63,475 nucleotides of DNA from RGIG5612 sp045600845 (GCA_045600845.1 JAZRYR010000030.1:1-63475), one strand, 5' to 3'. Numbered from the stretch's first letter, positions 25,673 to 35,379 are shown. Notes: generated by a model not told the origin, from the sequence alone. Made by a program: numbers and translations.

Positions 25673-26032
25673 GTGAAAAAGTATATCTTACGTTACAAAA
25701 AAGATATTCTTATTATAGGCTTAATTTTAGTATTCACGCTTCTTTCTTTTGTGGCCTTAAAGGCCACAAGGGAAAGAGGCGCTTTTGCCGAAGTTTCCAT
25801 TGATGGAAAAACAGTAGCGGTTTATAGCTTAAGCGAAGACCGGGAAGAAACCTTCCAATCATCGGATGGTTCTTTTAATACCGTTTGTATTGAAAAAGGC
25901 AAAGTGTATGTGAAAGAAGCAGACTGCAAAGACGACCTGTGCATGAAGCAGGGTAAGAAATCCGATATCGGAGAAACGATTGTATGTCTGCCTCATAAAT
26001 TCGTTGTAACCGTAACAGGAGGTCAGAAATGA
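25673..26032 (+). CDS. NusG domain II protein (DUF-type Rnf accessory)
   Basis: The 119-residue protein has one N-terminal membrane helix (about 12-30) and an outside NusG-II-like beta domain: AEVSIDGKTVAVYSL, then TVCIEKGKVYVKEADCKDDLCMKQGK and ETIVCLPHKFVVTV. This small family commonly follows rnf or precedes a Gx transporter gene in Clostridia; its job is not established. It starts with GTG 10 bases after rnfB. The two Cys in CKDDLC could form a disulfide outside the cell. Confidence 0.85.
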   Translation: MKKYILRYKKDILIIGLILVFTLLSFVALKATRERGAFAEVSIDGKTVAVYSLSEDREETFQSSDGSFNTVCIEKGKVYVKEADCKDDLCMKQGKKSDIGETIVCLPHKFVVTVTGGQK

Positions 26033-26514
26033 GTACGAAAAAACTGGCTATTCTGGCAACTTGTACGGTTTTAGCTTTAGGCCTTTCCTATGTGGAAAGC
26101 CTGATTCCTTTCTTTGGGGGAGTTCCGGGCATGAAAGTGGGACTCCCGAATCTTGTAATTTTCTTTTTACTTTATAAAATGTCATGGAAAGAGGCGGCAG
26201 TCGTATCTGCCTTGCGCATGGTACTAACCTTCTTCCTTTTTGGCAATTTGATCAGTTTTCTTTATTCTGCAGCTGGCGGCTTTATCAGCATTTTTTTAAT
26301 GACCATCCTAAGCCGTAAAACGAAATTATCCAAAGCAACGGTCAGCATCGTAGGAGCTGTCAGCCACAATGTCGGACAGATTCTCATTGCCATGTTGCTC
26401 CTGGATGCATGGCAGATCGTTTATTATCTTCCGGTGCTGGTGGTGTTCGCAGTTTTTTCCGGACTGGCCATCGGCATTATTTCCAGTATACTGATTAAAC
26501 GCATTAAAATCTGA
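26029..26514 (+). CDS. Gx transporter family membrane protein (heptaprenyl synthase component I-like)
   Basis: The 161-residue integral membrane protein has about five helices and the family segment ESLIPFFGGVPGMKVGLPNL, typical of Gx_transp proteins often annotated as heptaprenyl diphosphate synthase component I. These are probably substrate-binding subunits of ECF-type or related transporters. It overlaps the NusG-II gene by 4 bases and closes the rnf transcription unit. The substrate is unknown; a link to ApbE and flavin supply is only suggested by position. Confidence 0.8.
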   Translation: MSTKKLAILATCTVLALGLSYVESLIPFFGGVPGMKVGLPNLVIFFLLYKMSWKEAAVVSALRMVLTFFLFGNLISFLYSAAGGFISIFLMTILSRKTKLSKATVSIVGAVSHNVGQILIAMLLLDAWQIVYYLPVLVVFAVFSGLAIGIISSILIKRIKI

Positions 26515-26555
26515 GTACAAAAAATTTTCACAAATTTCGAATATGATATTTGTGT

Positions 26556-26609
26556 ATTGTACAGAAAAAAATACAATTTATTGTATTCCTTTCTGTACAA
26601 TGATATAAT
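26556..26609 (+). promoter_or_regulatory. V-ATPase promoter with a 22-bp palindromic operator
   Basis: ATTGTACAGAAAAAAATACAAT (split here as 26556-26577) and its near-perfect inverse at 26580-26601 form an inverted repeat matching at 20 of 22 positions with a 2-bp spacer. The right arm contains TTGTAT (26581-26586), which lies 17 bases before TATAAT (26604-26609). A dimeric regulator bound here would cover the -35 element, so the operon is probably repressed or activated at this site. Confidence 0.75.
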
Positions 26610-26675
26610 TACACTTGCGAAGAATTGGTTTAGCGTTATGCGGAAACCAATCGTAGAATAGTTACGGAGGCTGAT

Positions 26676-26984
26676 ATGGCTCAGGAAACATTACAGAAAA
26701 TAAAAGACGCAGAAACAAAATCCAAAGAGATTATGAAAAATGCAGAAGCGGAAAAAGAGGACATTATTCGTAAAGCCTACCGGGATGCAGAATTACTTAT
26801 GGAATCTGCAGTAACCGAAGCGGAAAAAATCGCGAAAGCAGCAGTAGAAGAGGTAGAGAAGACCAAAGATGGTGTTTTCGCTGTTGCGAACCAAAGAGCG
26901 GATAGTGTCATTGAACAATATAAGCAAAAAGCAGAAAGCAAAAAGAATGAAGCGATTCAGATGGTAATTTCTGAAATTGCCTGA
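26676..26984 (+). CDS. ntpF: V-type ATPase peripheral stalk subunit G/H
   Basis: A 102-residue Lys/Glu/Ala-rich coiled-coil protein (AETKSKEIMKNAEAEKEDII) placed first in the V-ATPase operon, where Enterococcus hirae has ntpF. It pairs with subunit E to form the peripheral stalks that hold the catalytic head. A GGAGG lies 7 bases before the ATG. The assignment rests mainly on position, size and coiled-coil composition. Confidence 0.8.
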   Translation: MAQETLQKIKDAETKSKEIMKNAEAEKEDIIRKAYRDAELLMESAVTEAEKIAKAAVEEVEKTKDGVFAVANQRADSVIEQYKQKAESKKNEAIQMVISEIA

Positions 26985-27005
26985 TTGTTACCGGAGGTAT
27001 AAATA

Positions 27006-29009
27006 ATGGCTATACTTGCCATGAAACGCGTCAGCATATACGGACTGAAAGCCGACAGCAAACCGATTCTGGAAAAAATCCAGAGAGCCGGAGTTGTGGA
27101 AATTCAGGACTTTGTAGAAGAAGATGAGGTATTTAAAAAAGTAAAAATGCCGATTTCTGCTTCCGAGTTCGAGCGGAATATCCGTGATGCTGAAGCTGCG
27201 CTGGAAATCTTAAATACATATAAAGAAGAAAAAAGCGGCCTTCTTTCTTCCTTTAAAGGCAGAGATGTCATTGAAGAGGAAGACTACGATACGTTCTATA
27301 AAAAACTGGCGGGAGCGAAGAAATTCGTAAACCGAATTCTGGAACTGTCGCGGGATATTAATGAGAAAAATGGCGAAATCTTAAGAGCATCCCAGCAGCT
27401 GGAAATGCTGGTCCCATGGGAGTCCTTTGATATTGCCTTAGATGCTACAGGCACGGAAAAAACTGCAATTTTTATTGGCGCTCTTCCGGGAGAACAGAGT
27501 CAGGAGACCATTGCTGCAGGCTTTGCAGAAGACCTTCTGGTTGATGTGGAAATCATCAGCAAGGACAAAAACCAGACTTGTATTATGGCTGTTTCCTTAA
27601 AGGAAGATAAGGAAAAAGTATCTTCCGCTTTACGGGCGATGGGCTTTGCTTATCCGGCCCTGATAGTTCCTTATACGCCGACGGAATATAAGGAGCAGCT
27701 CCTGAAAGAAATTGAACGTTACAAAGAAGACATCGTGAAAGAGGAAGAGGAGATTATCTCTTATAATGATAAACGTCCGGAAATTAAGTTCATGGCCGAT
27801 TATCAGTCCATAAGAGCGGAGAAATACGAAGTGGCCAGTGCCCTTCCACAGTCGGATCATACGTTTATTCTTTCCGGATATATTCCGGAAATCAATGTAA
27901 AGGATCTGGAACAGACGCTGGAACCTTATTCCGTAATTATAGAAACAGAGGATGTAGGGGAAAAAGAGGACACACCAGTTGCTTTAAAGAATAATGCCTT
28001 CTCCTCATCCGTTCAGGGCGTAGTAGAAAGTTACGCGCTTCCGGCCAAGGGAGAAATCGACCCGTCCTTCTTGATTTCCCTGTTCTATTTTGTGTTTTTC
28101 GGATTTATGTTGTCCGATGCGGCAATTGGAATTCTGATTTTCGTTGGAGCAGGCATTCTTCTTTTGAAGAATAAAAACATGGAGCATGGCCTGAAGAATA
28201 ACGTCAAGTTGTTCATGTGTGGCGGACTTAGCGCCATCTTCTTCGGTGTTTTATTCGGAAGCTACTTTGGAGACTTTTTACAGACTGTCTCGTCCTATTT
28301 CTTCGGAAAGCCGCTGGTAATTAAACCGTTATGGCTGGATATGGCAACCCATCCGATGACGGCACTTACTCTGGCATTGGTCATGGGTATTATCCATATC
28401 TTTACCGGTCTTGGTGCCAACGGTTATCAGCTCCTGAAGAGGAAAAAGGTGGCAGATTTCATATTTGATGTTGTTGTCTGGTATGTGGTAATCGGAGGTC
28501 TTCTTGTGAAGTGTCTTTCCATGCAGATGATCATGGATATTTTAGCAGGCGGCGCAACTCCTCCATTTTCCGCAGAAGTCGGCAACATCGGCTTGTATGC
28601 AACTGCCGTAGGAGCCGTGGTCATTCTCTTCATGGGAGGCCGGAGCTCGAAAAACTGGGGCAAGAGGCTTTTGAAAGGAGCCTATGCTCTTTATGGAATC
28701 ACGGGATACCTGTCCGATGTTTTGTCTTATTCCAGACTGTTAGCGTTGGGCCTTGCAACGGGTGTTATTTCTTCCGTTGCCAACATGATCGGAACCATGT
28801 TCGGAAAAGGATTCGCCGGAATCGTTATTTTCATACTGGTATTCCTGATCATCAACGCAGTGAACATTGGTATTAATACGCTTGGTGCATACGTGCATAC
28901 CAACCGTTTACAATACGTGGAATTCTTTGGACGGTTCTATGAAGGCGGTGGAAGACCGTTTGAACCGTATAGCATAAAAACGAAATATTATAAATTTAAG
29001 GAGAAATAA
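27006..29009 (+). CDS. ntpI: V-type ATPase subunit I (a)
   Basis: The 667-residue stator subunit has an N-terminal cytoplasmic half rich in coiled coil and a C-terminal half with seven or eight membrane helices starting at PSFLISLFYFVFFGFMLSDA. The essential helix with the ion-path arginine is around LSDVLSYSRLLALGLATG. It provides the half-channels that let the ion reach the rotor ring of subunit K, encoded directly downstream. The size is typical. Confidence 0.95.
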   Translation: MAILAMKRVSIYGLKADSKPILEKIQRAGVVEIQDFVEEDEVFKKVKMPISASEFERNIRDAEAALEILNTYKEEKSGLLSSFKGRDVIEEEDYDTFYKKLAGAKKFVNRILELSRDINEKNGEILRASQQLEMLVPWESFDIALDATGTEKTAIFIGALPGEQSQETIAAGFAEDLLVDVEIISKDKNQTCIMAVSLKEDKEKVSSALRAMGFAYPALIVPYTPTEYKEQLLKEIERYKEDIVKEEEEIISYNDKRPEIKFMADYQSIRAEKYEVASALPQSDHTFILSGYIPEINVKDLEQTLEPYSVIIETEDVGEKEDTPVALKNNAFSSSVQGVVESYALPAKGEIDPSFLISLFYFVFFGFMLSDAAIGILIFVGAGILLLKNKNMEHGLKNNVKLFMCGGLSAIFFGVLFGSYFGDFLQTVSSYFFGKPLVIKPLWLDMATHPMTALTLALVMGIIHIFTGLGANGYQLLKRKKVADFIFDVVVWYVVIGGLLVKCLSMQMIMDILAGGATPPFSAEVGNIGLYATAVGAVVILFMGGRSSKNWGKRLLKGAYALYGITGYLSDVLSYSRLLALGLATGVISSVANMIGTMFGKGFAGIVIFILVFLIINAVNIGINTLGAYVHTNRLQYVEFFGRFYEGGGRPFEPYSIKTKYYKFKEK

Positions 29010-29011
29010 AA

Positions 29012-29509
29012 ATGATTGAATTCTTACACGCAAACATGGGTACTGTATTGTCCTTATTGGGTGCAGCTTTGGCAGCCAGCCTTGCTGGTGTAGGTTCTGC
29101 AAGAGGCGTAGGCCTCGCAGGCGAAGCCGCAGCCGGAGTAGTTGGAGAAGATCCTACGAAGTTTGGTAAAGTAATGGTACTTCAGCTCCTTCCTGGTACA
29201 CAGGGTATTTACGGATTGATCATCGCATTCATTACCTTATCCCAAACCGGTATTTTAGGTGGAGATGCCAACATTTCAATTGCAAAAGGTCTTATCTACC
29301 TTTGCGCATGTCTTCCTATTGCTATTGCAGGCTATTTCTCAGCAATTTCCCAGGGAAAAGCTGCCGCAGCATCTATCGGCGTTGTTGCAAAGAAACCGGA
29401 TCAGTTTGGTAAAGCTATGATCTTCCCTATCATGGTTGAAACTTACGCCATCTTAGCATTACTGGTATCTATTCTTGCAATCAACGGTGCAGCGAACGTT
29501 GCATTCTAA
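29012..29509 (+). CDS. ntpK: V-type ATPase rotor ring subunit K, Na+-binding type
   Basis: The 165-residue proteolipid has two fused helical hairpins. By comparison with the Enterococcus hirae Na+-ATPase, the sodium ligands Leu61, Thr64, Gln65, Gln110 and Glu139 correspond to Leu60, Thr63, Gln64 (LLPGTQGIYG), Gln114 (ISQGKAAA) and Glu143 (MVETYA). The full set is present, so this ring should bind Na+ rather than only H+. Only the second hairpin has the carboxylate, as in E. hirae. It begins 3 bases after ntpI. Confidence 0.95.
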   Translation: MIEFLHANMGTVLSLLGAALAASLAGVGSARGVGLAGEAAAGVVGEDPTKFGKVMVLQLLPGTQGIYGLIIAFITLSQTGILGGDANISIAKGLIYLCACLPIAIAGYFSAISQGKAAAASIGVVAKKPDQFGKAMIFPIMVETYAILALLVSILAINGAANVAF

Positions 29510-29526
29510 TTAAGGAGTATTGTTCC

Positions 29527-30102
29527 ATGAGTGGACTTGAGAAAATATTAGAACAAATAAATAGAGAAGCCACCGATACTGCTAAGGAAACGATTCGCTC
29601 TGCCAATAATGAAGCCGAAAAGTTTCTGAAAAAGGCTGAGGAAGATGCGGAAGCAAAACGTGTGGAGATTGCAGCCCAATCGAAACTGGATGTTGCTTCT
29701 ACTGCAAAGCAGATTCAATCTGTTGCAGCTCAGATGGAAAAGAAAAAAATTCTTGTTGCAAAACAGGAAATTATTGACAGTATTTTAGATTCCACCCTGG
29801 AATATCTGGAAAACCTGGACACTGCGGAATATTTTGCAATTATCGATAAAATGATTGAAAAGTACGCAGGAACAGATGCAGGAATCATTCAGTTTAATGC
29901 GAAGGATCTTGCAAGAATTCCGGAGGGAACCGTCCATCTGGCAAAGCAGAAGAATTTAACGTTGTCGAAAGAGGCCGTGGATATTTCCGGTGGTTTTATT
30001 CTGGGATATGGAAACATTGACGAGAATTGTTCTTTCGATGGACTCCTTCTGGCAAAGAGAGAGTCTTTACAAGATAAAATCGGGCAAATACTGTTCAGCT
30101 GA
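29527..30102 (+). CDS. ntpE: V-type ATPase subunit E
   Basis: The 191-residue peripheral stalk subunit has a long charged N-terminal helix (NNEAEKFLKKAEEDAEAKRVE) and a globular C-terminal domain ending VDISGGFILGYGNIDENCSFDGLL, the typical family ending. It partners the small subunit encoded at 26676. The SD is TAAGGAG upstream. Confidence 0.92.
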   Translation: MSGLEKILEQINREATDTAKETIRSANNEAEKFLKKAEEDAEAKRVEIAAQSKLDVASTAKQIQSVAAQMEKKKILVAKQEIIDSILDSTLEYLENLDTAEYFAIIDKMIEKYAGTDAGIIQFNAKDLARIPEGTVHLAKQKNLTLSKEAVDISGGFILGYGNIDENCSFDGLLLAKRESLQDKIGQILFS

Positions 30103-30136
30103 TTTTCATGATTAATAAAAGAAAGGAGCGAGGTTT

Positions 30137-31126
30137 ATGGGCGAAAAACTGTTACCAGAAGGATTGTTTGCTTCACAGGTCGCACAGATCCGCGCAAAAG
30201 AGAGTAGGCTGCTCAGTGATAATGACCTTCAAAAATTAATGCAGTGTGAGTCTTATGAAGACTGTCTCCGTCTCTTGAGAGACCGGGGATGGGGCTCCGG
30301 CGATGACTTAACTGCAGAAAACCTTTTACGGACCGAACGGGAAAATTTATGGAAATCCATGCGTGGAATGTGCAATGAGCAGGAAATGCATACCTTTGAT
30401 ATTTTCCGTTTGCCAAAGGATTATCATAATTTTAAGGCCGCAATTAAAGAAGCATATGTGCAGAAAAAGGTTCCGAATATTTATTTAGAAGGAGGAACTC
30501 TTCCAATTGAAAAAATAAAAGCCGCTGCAGCAAGTGGAGAGTTCTCAGGATTTTCCTCCCAGATTTCCAACGCGGCATCTCAGGCCAGGGAAGTTTTATT
30601 CCATACGGGAGATTCCCAGATGTGCGATGTCATCTTGGACCGTGCAGCTTTGCTTGCAATGAAGCAGGCCGCAAAAGATTCGGACAACAAGCTTTTAGAA
30701 GAATATGCGGAATTAAAATGTGTAGCAGCAAATATAAATATAGCGATCAGAGCTTGTAAAGCGAAAAAGAATATGGATTTCCTGCAAAAGGCTTTTGCAG
30801 AATGCGATAGTATTTCTGTTTCGGGGCTTATGGCGGCTGCAACGGAAGGCATCGATGCCATTTATGCGTATCTGGAAAAATCTTCTTATGCAGATGCTTT
30901 AGAGGCAATCAAGGAGAGCCCGGCAGCTTTTGACCGTTGGTGTGATAATCGCATCATCACCATGATCCGGCCACAGAAGTATAATCCATTCACTATTTCG
31001 CCGTTAGCAGCCTATGTAGTAGCGAAAGAGAATGAAATTAAATCCGTTAAGATTATTCTTTCCGGAAAAATAAATCAGTTACCGGAGGAAAAGGTAAAAG
31101 AAAGGTTGAGGGAATCATATGTATAG
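30137..31126 (+). CDS. ntpC: V-type ATPase subunit C (d)
   Basis: The 329-residue protein is the funnel-shaped subunit that connects the central stalk to the K ring. It is mostly helical, with DIFRLPKDYHNFKAAIKEAY and NPFTISPLAAYVVAKENEIKSVKIIL near the end, both typical. Its last 8 bases overlap the start of the next gene, indicating coupled translation. Confidence 0.92.
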   Translation: MGEKLLPEGLFASQVAQIRAKESRLLSDNDLQKLMQCESYEDCLRLLRDRGWGSGDDLTAENLLRTERENLWKSMRGMCNEQEMHTFDIFRLPKDYHNFKAAIKEAYVQKKVPNIYLEGGTLPIEKIKAAAASGEFSGFSSQISNAASQAREVLFHTGDSQMCDVILDRAALLAMKQAAKDSDNKLLEEYAELKCVAANINIAIRACKAKKNMDFLQKAFAECDSISVSGLMAAATEGIDAIYAYLEKSSYADALEAIKESPAAFDRWCDNRIITMIRPQKYNPFTISPLAAYVVAKENEIKSVKIILSGKINQLPEEKVKERLRESYV

Positions 31127-31436
31127 AATAGGTGTTCTCGGAGATTTGGACTCCATCTACGGATTTGCGACCCTGGGCCTTGAAGTATGGCCGGTAGCAG
31201 ACGCGGAAGAAGGGAAACGGACCTTGAAAGAAATGGTCGGTACCGGATTCGGCGTGATATATATTACCGAAAGCCTTTACGAAGAGATGAGGGAGGAAGT
31301 TGCGAAAGAAAAAGAGCATCATCTTCCAGCCATTATTCCGATTCCGGGAATCCGAGGAAACACGGGACGGGGTATGATGGATGTAAAGCGGCTGGTAGAA
31401 CAGGCAGTCGGTTCGGATATTATTTTTAATGATTAG
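31119..31436 (+). CDS. ntpG: V-type ATPase subunit F
   Basis: The 105-residue subunit begins MYRIGVLGDLDSIYGFATLG and has GVIYITESLYEEM and LPAIIPIPG, the Rossmann-like F subunit pattern. It sits on the central shaft with subunit D and modulates catalysis. It overlaps the C subunit gene by 8 bases. The symbol follows the E. hirae naming. Confidence 0.93.
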   Translation: MYRIGVLGDLDSIYGFATLGLEVWPVADAEEGKRTLKEMVGTGFGVIYITESLYEEMREEVAKEKEHHLPAIIPIPGIRGNTGRGMMDVKRLVEQAVGSDIIFND

Positions 31437-31474
31437 AAAAGCACAAGTATTAAGAAAGGCTTGGTACATAAATT

Positions 31475-33241
31475 ATGAGCATAGGTACAATTAAAAAAGT
31501 GGCTGGACCATTGGTTGTAGCGAAGGGCATGAGAGATGCCAATATGTTCGACGTTGTCCGTGTAAGTAATCAACGACTGATCGGTGAGATCATTGAGATT
31601 CACGGCGACGAAGCTTCCATTCAGGTTTATGAGGAAACCTCTGGTTTAGGACCGGGAGAACCGGTAGAATCCACCGGAGCTCCTTTGAGCGTAGACTTAG
31701 GACCTGGATTGATCGGAAGTATTTTTGACGGTATTCAAAGACCGCTGGTTAAGATCAAAGAATTAACAGGAAACAGCCTGACAAAGGGTGTAGAAGTACC
31801 GGCTCTGGACAGAGAGAAGAAATGGACTTTTGTCCCTACCGTAGCTGTTGGTGATGAAGTCGAAAGCGGCGACATTATCGGAACAGTAAAAGAAACGCCG
31901 GTCGTTGAGCAGAGGATCATGGTTCCAAACGGTGTAAAGGGAAAAATCGTTCATATTGAAGGCGGCGAATTTACATTGGAAGAAACCGTAGCTGTCATTG
32001 AAGACGCAAAGGGAAAACAGAACGAAGTATCTCTGCTTCAGAAATGGCCGGTTCGTGTAGGCCGTCCTTATAAAAAGAAACTGTCTCCGGATATTCCTTT
32101 GGTAACCGGTCAGCGTGTAATCGATACGTTATTCCCGATTGCAAAAGGAGGTACGGCGGCGATTCCTGGGCCTTTCGGCTCCGGTAAGACCGTAACCCAG
32201 CATCAGCTGGCAAAATGGTCTGAGGCAGATATCGTTGTTTATATCGGTTGCGGTGAGCGTGGAAACGAAATGACCGACGTTCTGAATGAGTTCCCGGAAT
32301 TAAAAGACCCGAAGAGCGGATATTCCTTAATGGAACGGACGGTCTTAATTGCAAATACATCGGATATGCCGGTTGCAGCCCGTGAAGCTTCCATTTACGT
32401 AGGCATTACCATTGCGGAATACTTCCGTGACATGGGATATTCCGTAGCTTTGATGGCAGACTCCACCTCCAGATGGGCTGAGGCGCTTCGTGAAATGTCC
32501 GGTCGTCTGGAAGAAATGCCTGGTGAAGAAGGTTACCCGGCTTACTTAGGAAGCCGTCTGGCTCAGTTCTATGAGAGAGCCGGCCGAGTTATTTCCAATG
32601 GATTAAATCCTAGAGAAGGAGCTCTTTCCGTAATCGGAGCAGTTTCTCCTCCTGGTGGTGATATTTCCGAACCAGTTGCTCAGGCAACCCTTCGTATTGT
32701 TAAGGTGTTCTGGGGATTGGATGCCAATCTGGCTTACCAGAGACACTTCCCGGCAATCAACTGGCTGACCAGTTATTCCTTATATGCAACCGATATGAGT
32801 AAATGGTTTGATGAGACGGTAGAAGGCAACTGGACCGAATGCAGAGCCCGCTTCATGCAGATCTTAAGTGATGAGGCAGCCCTTCAGGAAATCGTACAGT
32901 TAGTCGGCATGGATGCGCTTTCTTCTGCAGACCGTTTGAAGATGGAAGCAGCTCTTTCTATCCGTGAGGACTTCCTCCATCAGGATTCCTTCCATGAAGT
33001 AGATACCTACACGCCTCTTATTAAACAGTATCGCATGATGCAGCTGATTTTAGCATACTATGATCTGTCTTTAGAGGCTTTGAACTCCGGCGTGGAAATG
33101 AACAATCTGGTGAACATGCAGGTAAGAGAAAAAATCGGCCGTTACAAATATACGACCATGGATCGTGTGGAAGATGCTTATCAGAACATTTTAGATGAGC
33201 TGAAACATGAAATTGAGAATTTAAAGGTTAAGGAGGACTAA
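31475..33241 (+). CDS. ntpA: V-type ATPase catalytic subunit A
   Basis: The 588-residue subunit carries the nucleotide site. The Walker A loop is GPFGSGKTVTQ (Lys about 238), with the family-specific bulge region before it and ALMADSTSRWAEALREMSGRLEE following. It forms the A3B3 head with subunit B encoded 3 bases downstream. Length and motifs are standard for bacterial V/A-type ATPases. Confidence 0.97.
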   Translation: MSIGTIKKVAGPLVVAKGMRDANMFDVVRVSNQRLIGEIIEIHGDEASIQVYEETSGLGPGEPVESTGAPLSVDLGPGLIGSIFDGIQRPLVKIKELTGNSLTKGVEVPALDREKKWTFVPTVAVGDEVESGDIIGTVKETPVVEQRIMVPNGVKGKIVHIEGGEFTLEETVAVIEDAKGKQNEVSLLQKWPVRVGRPYKKKLSPDIPLVTGQRVIDTLFPIAKGGTAAIPGPFGSGKTVTQHQLAKWSEADIVVYIGCGERGNEMTDVLNEFPELKDPKSGYSLMERTVLIANTSDMPVAAREASIYVGITIAEYFRDMGYSVALMADSTSRWAEALREMSGRLEEMPGEEGYPAYLGSRLAQFYERAGRVISNGLNPREGALSVIGAVSPPGGDISEPVAQATLRIVKVFWGLDANLAYQRHFPAINWLTSYSLYATDMSKWFDETVEGNWTECRARFMQILSDEAALQEIVQLVGMDALSSADRLKMEAALSIREDFLHQDSFHEVDTYTPLIKQYRMMQLILAYYDLSLEALNSGVEMNNLVNMQVREKIGRYKYTTMDRVEDAYQNILDELKHEIENLKVKED

Positions 33242-33243
33242 TT

Positions 33244-34614
33244 ATGCCAAAAGAGTATAGAACAATTCAGGAAATCGCCGGTCCTCTGATGCTGGTTCAG
33301 GGTGTTGAAAACGTAGCCTACAACGAAATGGGCGAGATTGAACTGGCTAGTGGCGAAAAGAGAAGATGTAAAGTTCTGGAAATAGATGAAACCAATGCTC
33401 TGGTACAGCTGTTCGAAAGTTCTACCGGTATCAACCCTCAGGACAGTAAAGTCCGTTTCCTGGGAAGAGCTATGGAGCTTGGTGTTTCCGAAGACATGCT
33501 GGGAAGAGTATTTAACGGCTTAGGCCGCCCGATCGATGATGGTCCGGAAATTCTCCCGGAAAAGAGAATGGACATCAACGGTCTTCCGATGAACCCGGCA
33601 GCCAGAAGATACCCTCAGGAGTTTATCCAGACAGGTGTTTCTGCCATTGACGGACTGAATACTCTGGTTCGTGGACAGAAGCTTCCGATCTTTTCCATGA
33701 GTGGTCTTCCTCATGCAGAATTAGCAGCTCAGATTGCCCGTCAGGCAAAGGTTCGTGGAACCGATGAGCAGTTCGCGGTAGTATTCGCTGCCATGGGTAT
33801 TACCTTCGAGGAAGCGGACTTCTTCACAAAATCCTTTACAGAAACCGGAGCTATCGACCGTACGGTTATGTTCATCAACCTGGCAAACGATCCGGCAGTA
33901 GAACGTCTGGCTACTCCTCGTATGGCTCTTACGGCAGCAGAGTATTTGGCATTCGAAAAAGAAATGCACGTACTGGTAATTTTGACAGATATTACCAACT
34001 ACGCTGATTCCCTGCGTGAGGTCAGCGCAGCGAAGAAAGAAGTTCCGGGACGCCGTGGCTATCCAGGCTACATGTATACCGACTTAGCTACCATGTATGA
34101 AAGAGCTGGCCGTCAGGAAGGTAAGAACGGTTCCATCACCATGATTCCGATTCTGACCATGCCGGAAGATGATAAGACCCATCCAATCCCGGACCTTACC
34201 GGTTACATTACCGAGGGCCAGATTATCTTAAGCCGTGAATTATATCGTCAGGGCATTATGCCGCCAATTGATGTTCTTCCGTCTCTTTCCCGTCTGAAAG
34301 ATAAAGGAATCGGCGAAGGAAGAACCAGAGCAGACCATGCCAACACCATGAATCAGTTGTTCGCCGCGTATTCCCGTGGAAAGGAAGCGAAGGAACTGAT
34401 GGTTGTATTAGGTGAGGCGGCATTAAGCGACATGGATAAGATTTACGCGAAGTTCTCTGACGAGTTTGAGAAACTTTATGTTTCCCAGGGCTTTGATACC
34501 AACCGTGATATCGAAGAAACCTTAGAGCTTGGCTGGGATCTGTTAAGAATCCTTCCAAGAAGCGAACTGAAACGTATTAAAGACGAATTCCTGGATGAAT
34601 ACTACGAGAAATAA
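33244..34614 (+). CDS. ntpB: V-type ATPase subunit B
   Basis: The 456-residue non-catalytic head subunit lacks a complete P-loop (FSMSGLPHAELAAQIARQ where subunit A has GxxGxGKT), as expected for B. Family marks include IPILTMPEDDKTHPIPDLTGYITEGQI. It follows ntpA with a 2-base gap and precedes ntpD. Confidence 0.97.
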   Translation: MPKEYRTIQEIAGPLMLVQGVENVAYNEMGEIELASGEKRRCKVLEIDETNALVQLFESSTGINPQDSKVRFLGRAMELGVSEDMLGRVFNGLGRPIDDGPEILPEKRMDINGLPMNPAARRYPQEFIQTGVSAIDGLNTLVRGQKLPIFSMSGLPHAELAAQIARQAKVRGTDEQFAVVFAAMGITFEEADFFTKSFTETGAIDRTVMFINLANDPAVERLATPRMALTAAEYLAFEKEMHVLVILTDITNYADSLREVSAAKKEVPGRRGYPGYMYTDLATMYERAGRQEGKNGSITMIPILTMPEDDKTHPIPDLTGYITEGQIILSRELYRQGIMPPIDVLPSLSRLKDKGIGEGRTRADHANTMNQLFAAYSRGKEAKELMVVLGEAALSDMDKIYAKFSDEFEKLYVSQGFDTNRDIEETLELGWDLLRILPRSELKRIKDEFLDEYYEK

Positions 34615-34692
34615 AAGTGTCTGATAAATCGGATGCCCTGAGGGCAGATGAAAAACGGACATTAAGCTCAAGAAATTAATTGAGGAAAATCA

Positions 34693-35379
34693 ATGGCACA
34701 AAAGAAACAGATTAACCCGACCCGTATGGAGCTGACGAAGCAGAAGAAAAAGTTGGCTACTGCAGTCCGGGGGCATAAATTGTTAAAAGATAAACGAGAT
34801 GAACTGATGCGTCAGTTCCTGATTCTCATCCGCGAAAACAAAGAGCTTCGTGAGAAAGTAGAAAAAGGTATCGCAGCAGCCAATAAAGATTTTGTTCTGG
34901 CAAAAGCAGGTATGGAAGATGAAGAAGTAAATGCCGCCTTCATCGCTCCGGCCCAGAGCGTTGCTTTGAATGTTCATTTCAAGAACGTTATGAGTGTTGA
35001 TTTACCGGTTTTTGAAAGCAAGACAAGAACAGCAGATGAAAATGATATCTATTCCTACGGATATGCATTTACCTCCAGTGATCTGGATGGTGCAGTCGCG
35101 TCCATTTCCAGCGTGTTTACGGACATGCTTCGTCTGGCGGAAGTTGAAAAAAGCTGCCAGCTCATGGCACGGGAAATTGAAAACACAAGACGCCGAGTAA
35201 ATGCTTTGGAGCATGTCATCATTCCTACCGCTCAGGAGAACATCAAATACATCCAGATGAAGTTGGACGAGAATGAACGAAGCACCCAGATCCGATTAAT
35301 GAAAGTTAAGGATATGATGTTAGAGGATGCTCACCATTACAAAGAAAAAGCAGAAGCGAAATTTAAAGAAGCTCAGTAA
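34693..35379 (+). CDS. ntpD: V-type ATPase subunit D
   Basis: The 228-residue central shaft subunit begins NPTRMELTKQKKKLATAVRG, the classic start of the family, and is a long helical hairpin with RRVNALEHVIIPTAQENIKYI in the C-terminal half. It turns inside the A3B3 head. It is the last gene of the operon and is followed by a strong terminator. The gap before it (78 bases) has a small GCCCTGAGGGC hairpin. Confidence 0.96.
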   Translation: MAQKKQINPTRMELTKQKKKLATAVRGHKLLKDKRDELMRQFLILIRENKELREKVEKGIAAANKDFVLAKAGMEDEEVNAAFIAPAQSVALNVHFKNVMSVDLPVFESKTRTADENDIYSYGYAFTSSDLDGAVASISSVFTDMLRLAEVEKSCQLMAREIENTRRRVNALEHVIIPTAQENIKYIQMKLDENERSTQIRLMKVKDMMLEDAHHYKEKAEAKFKEAQ

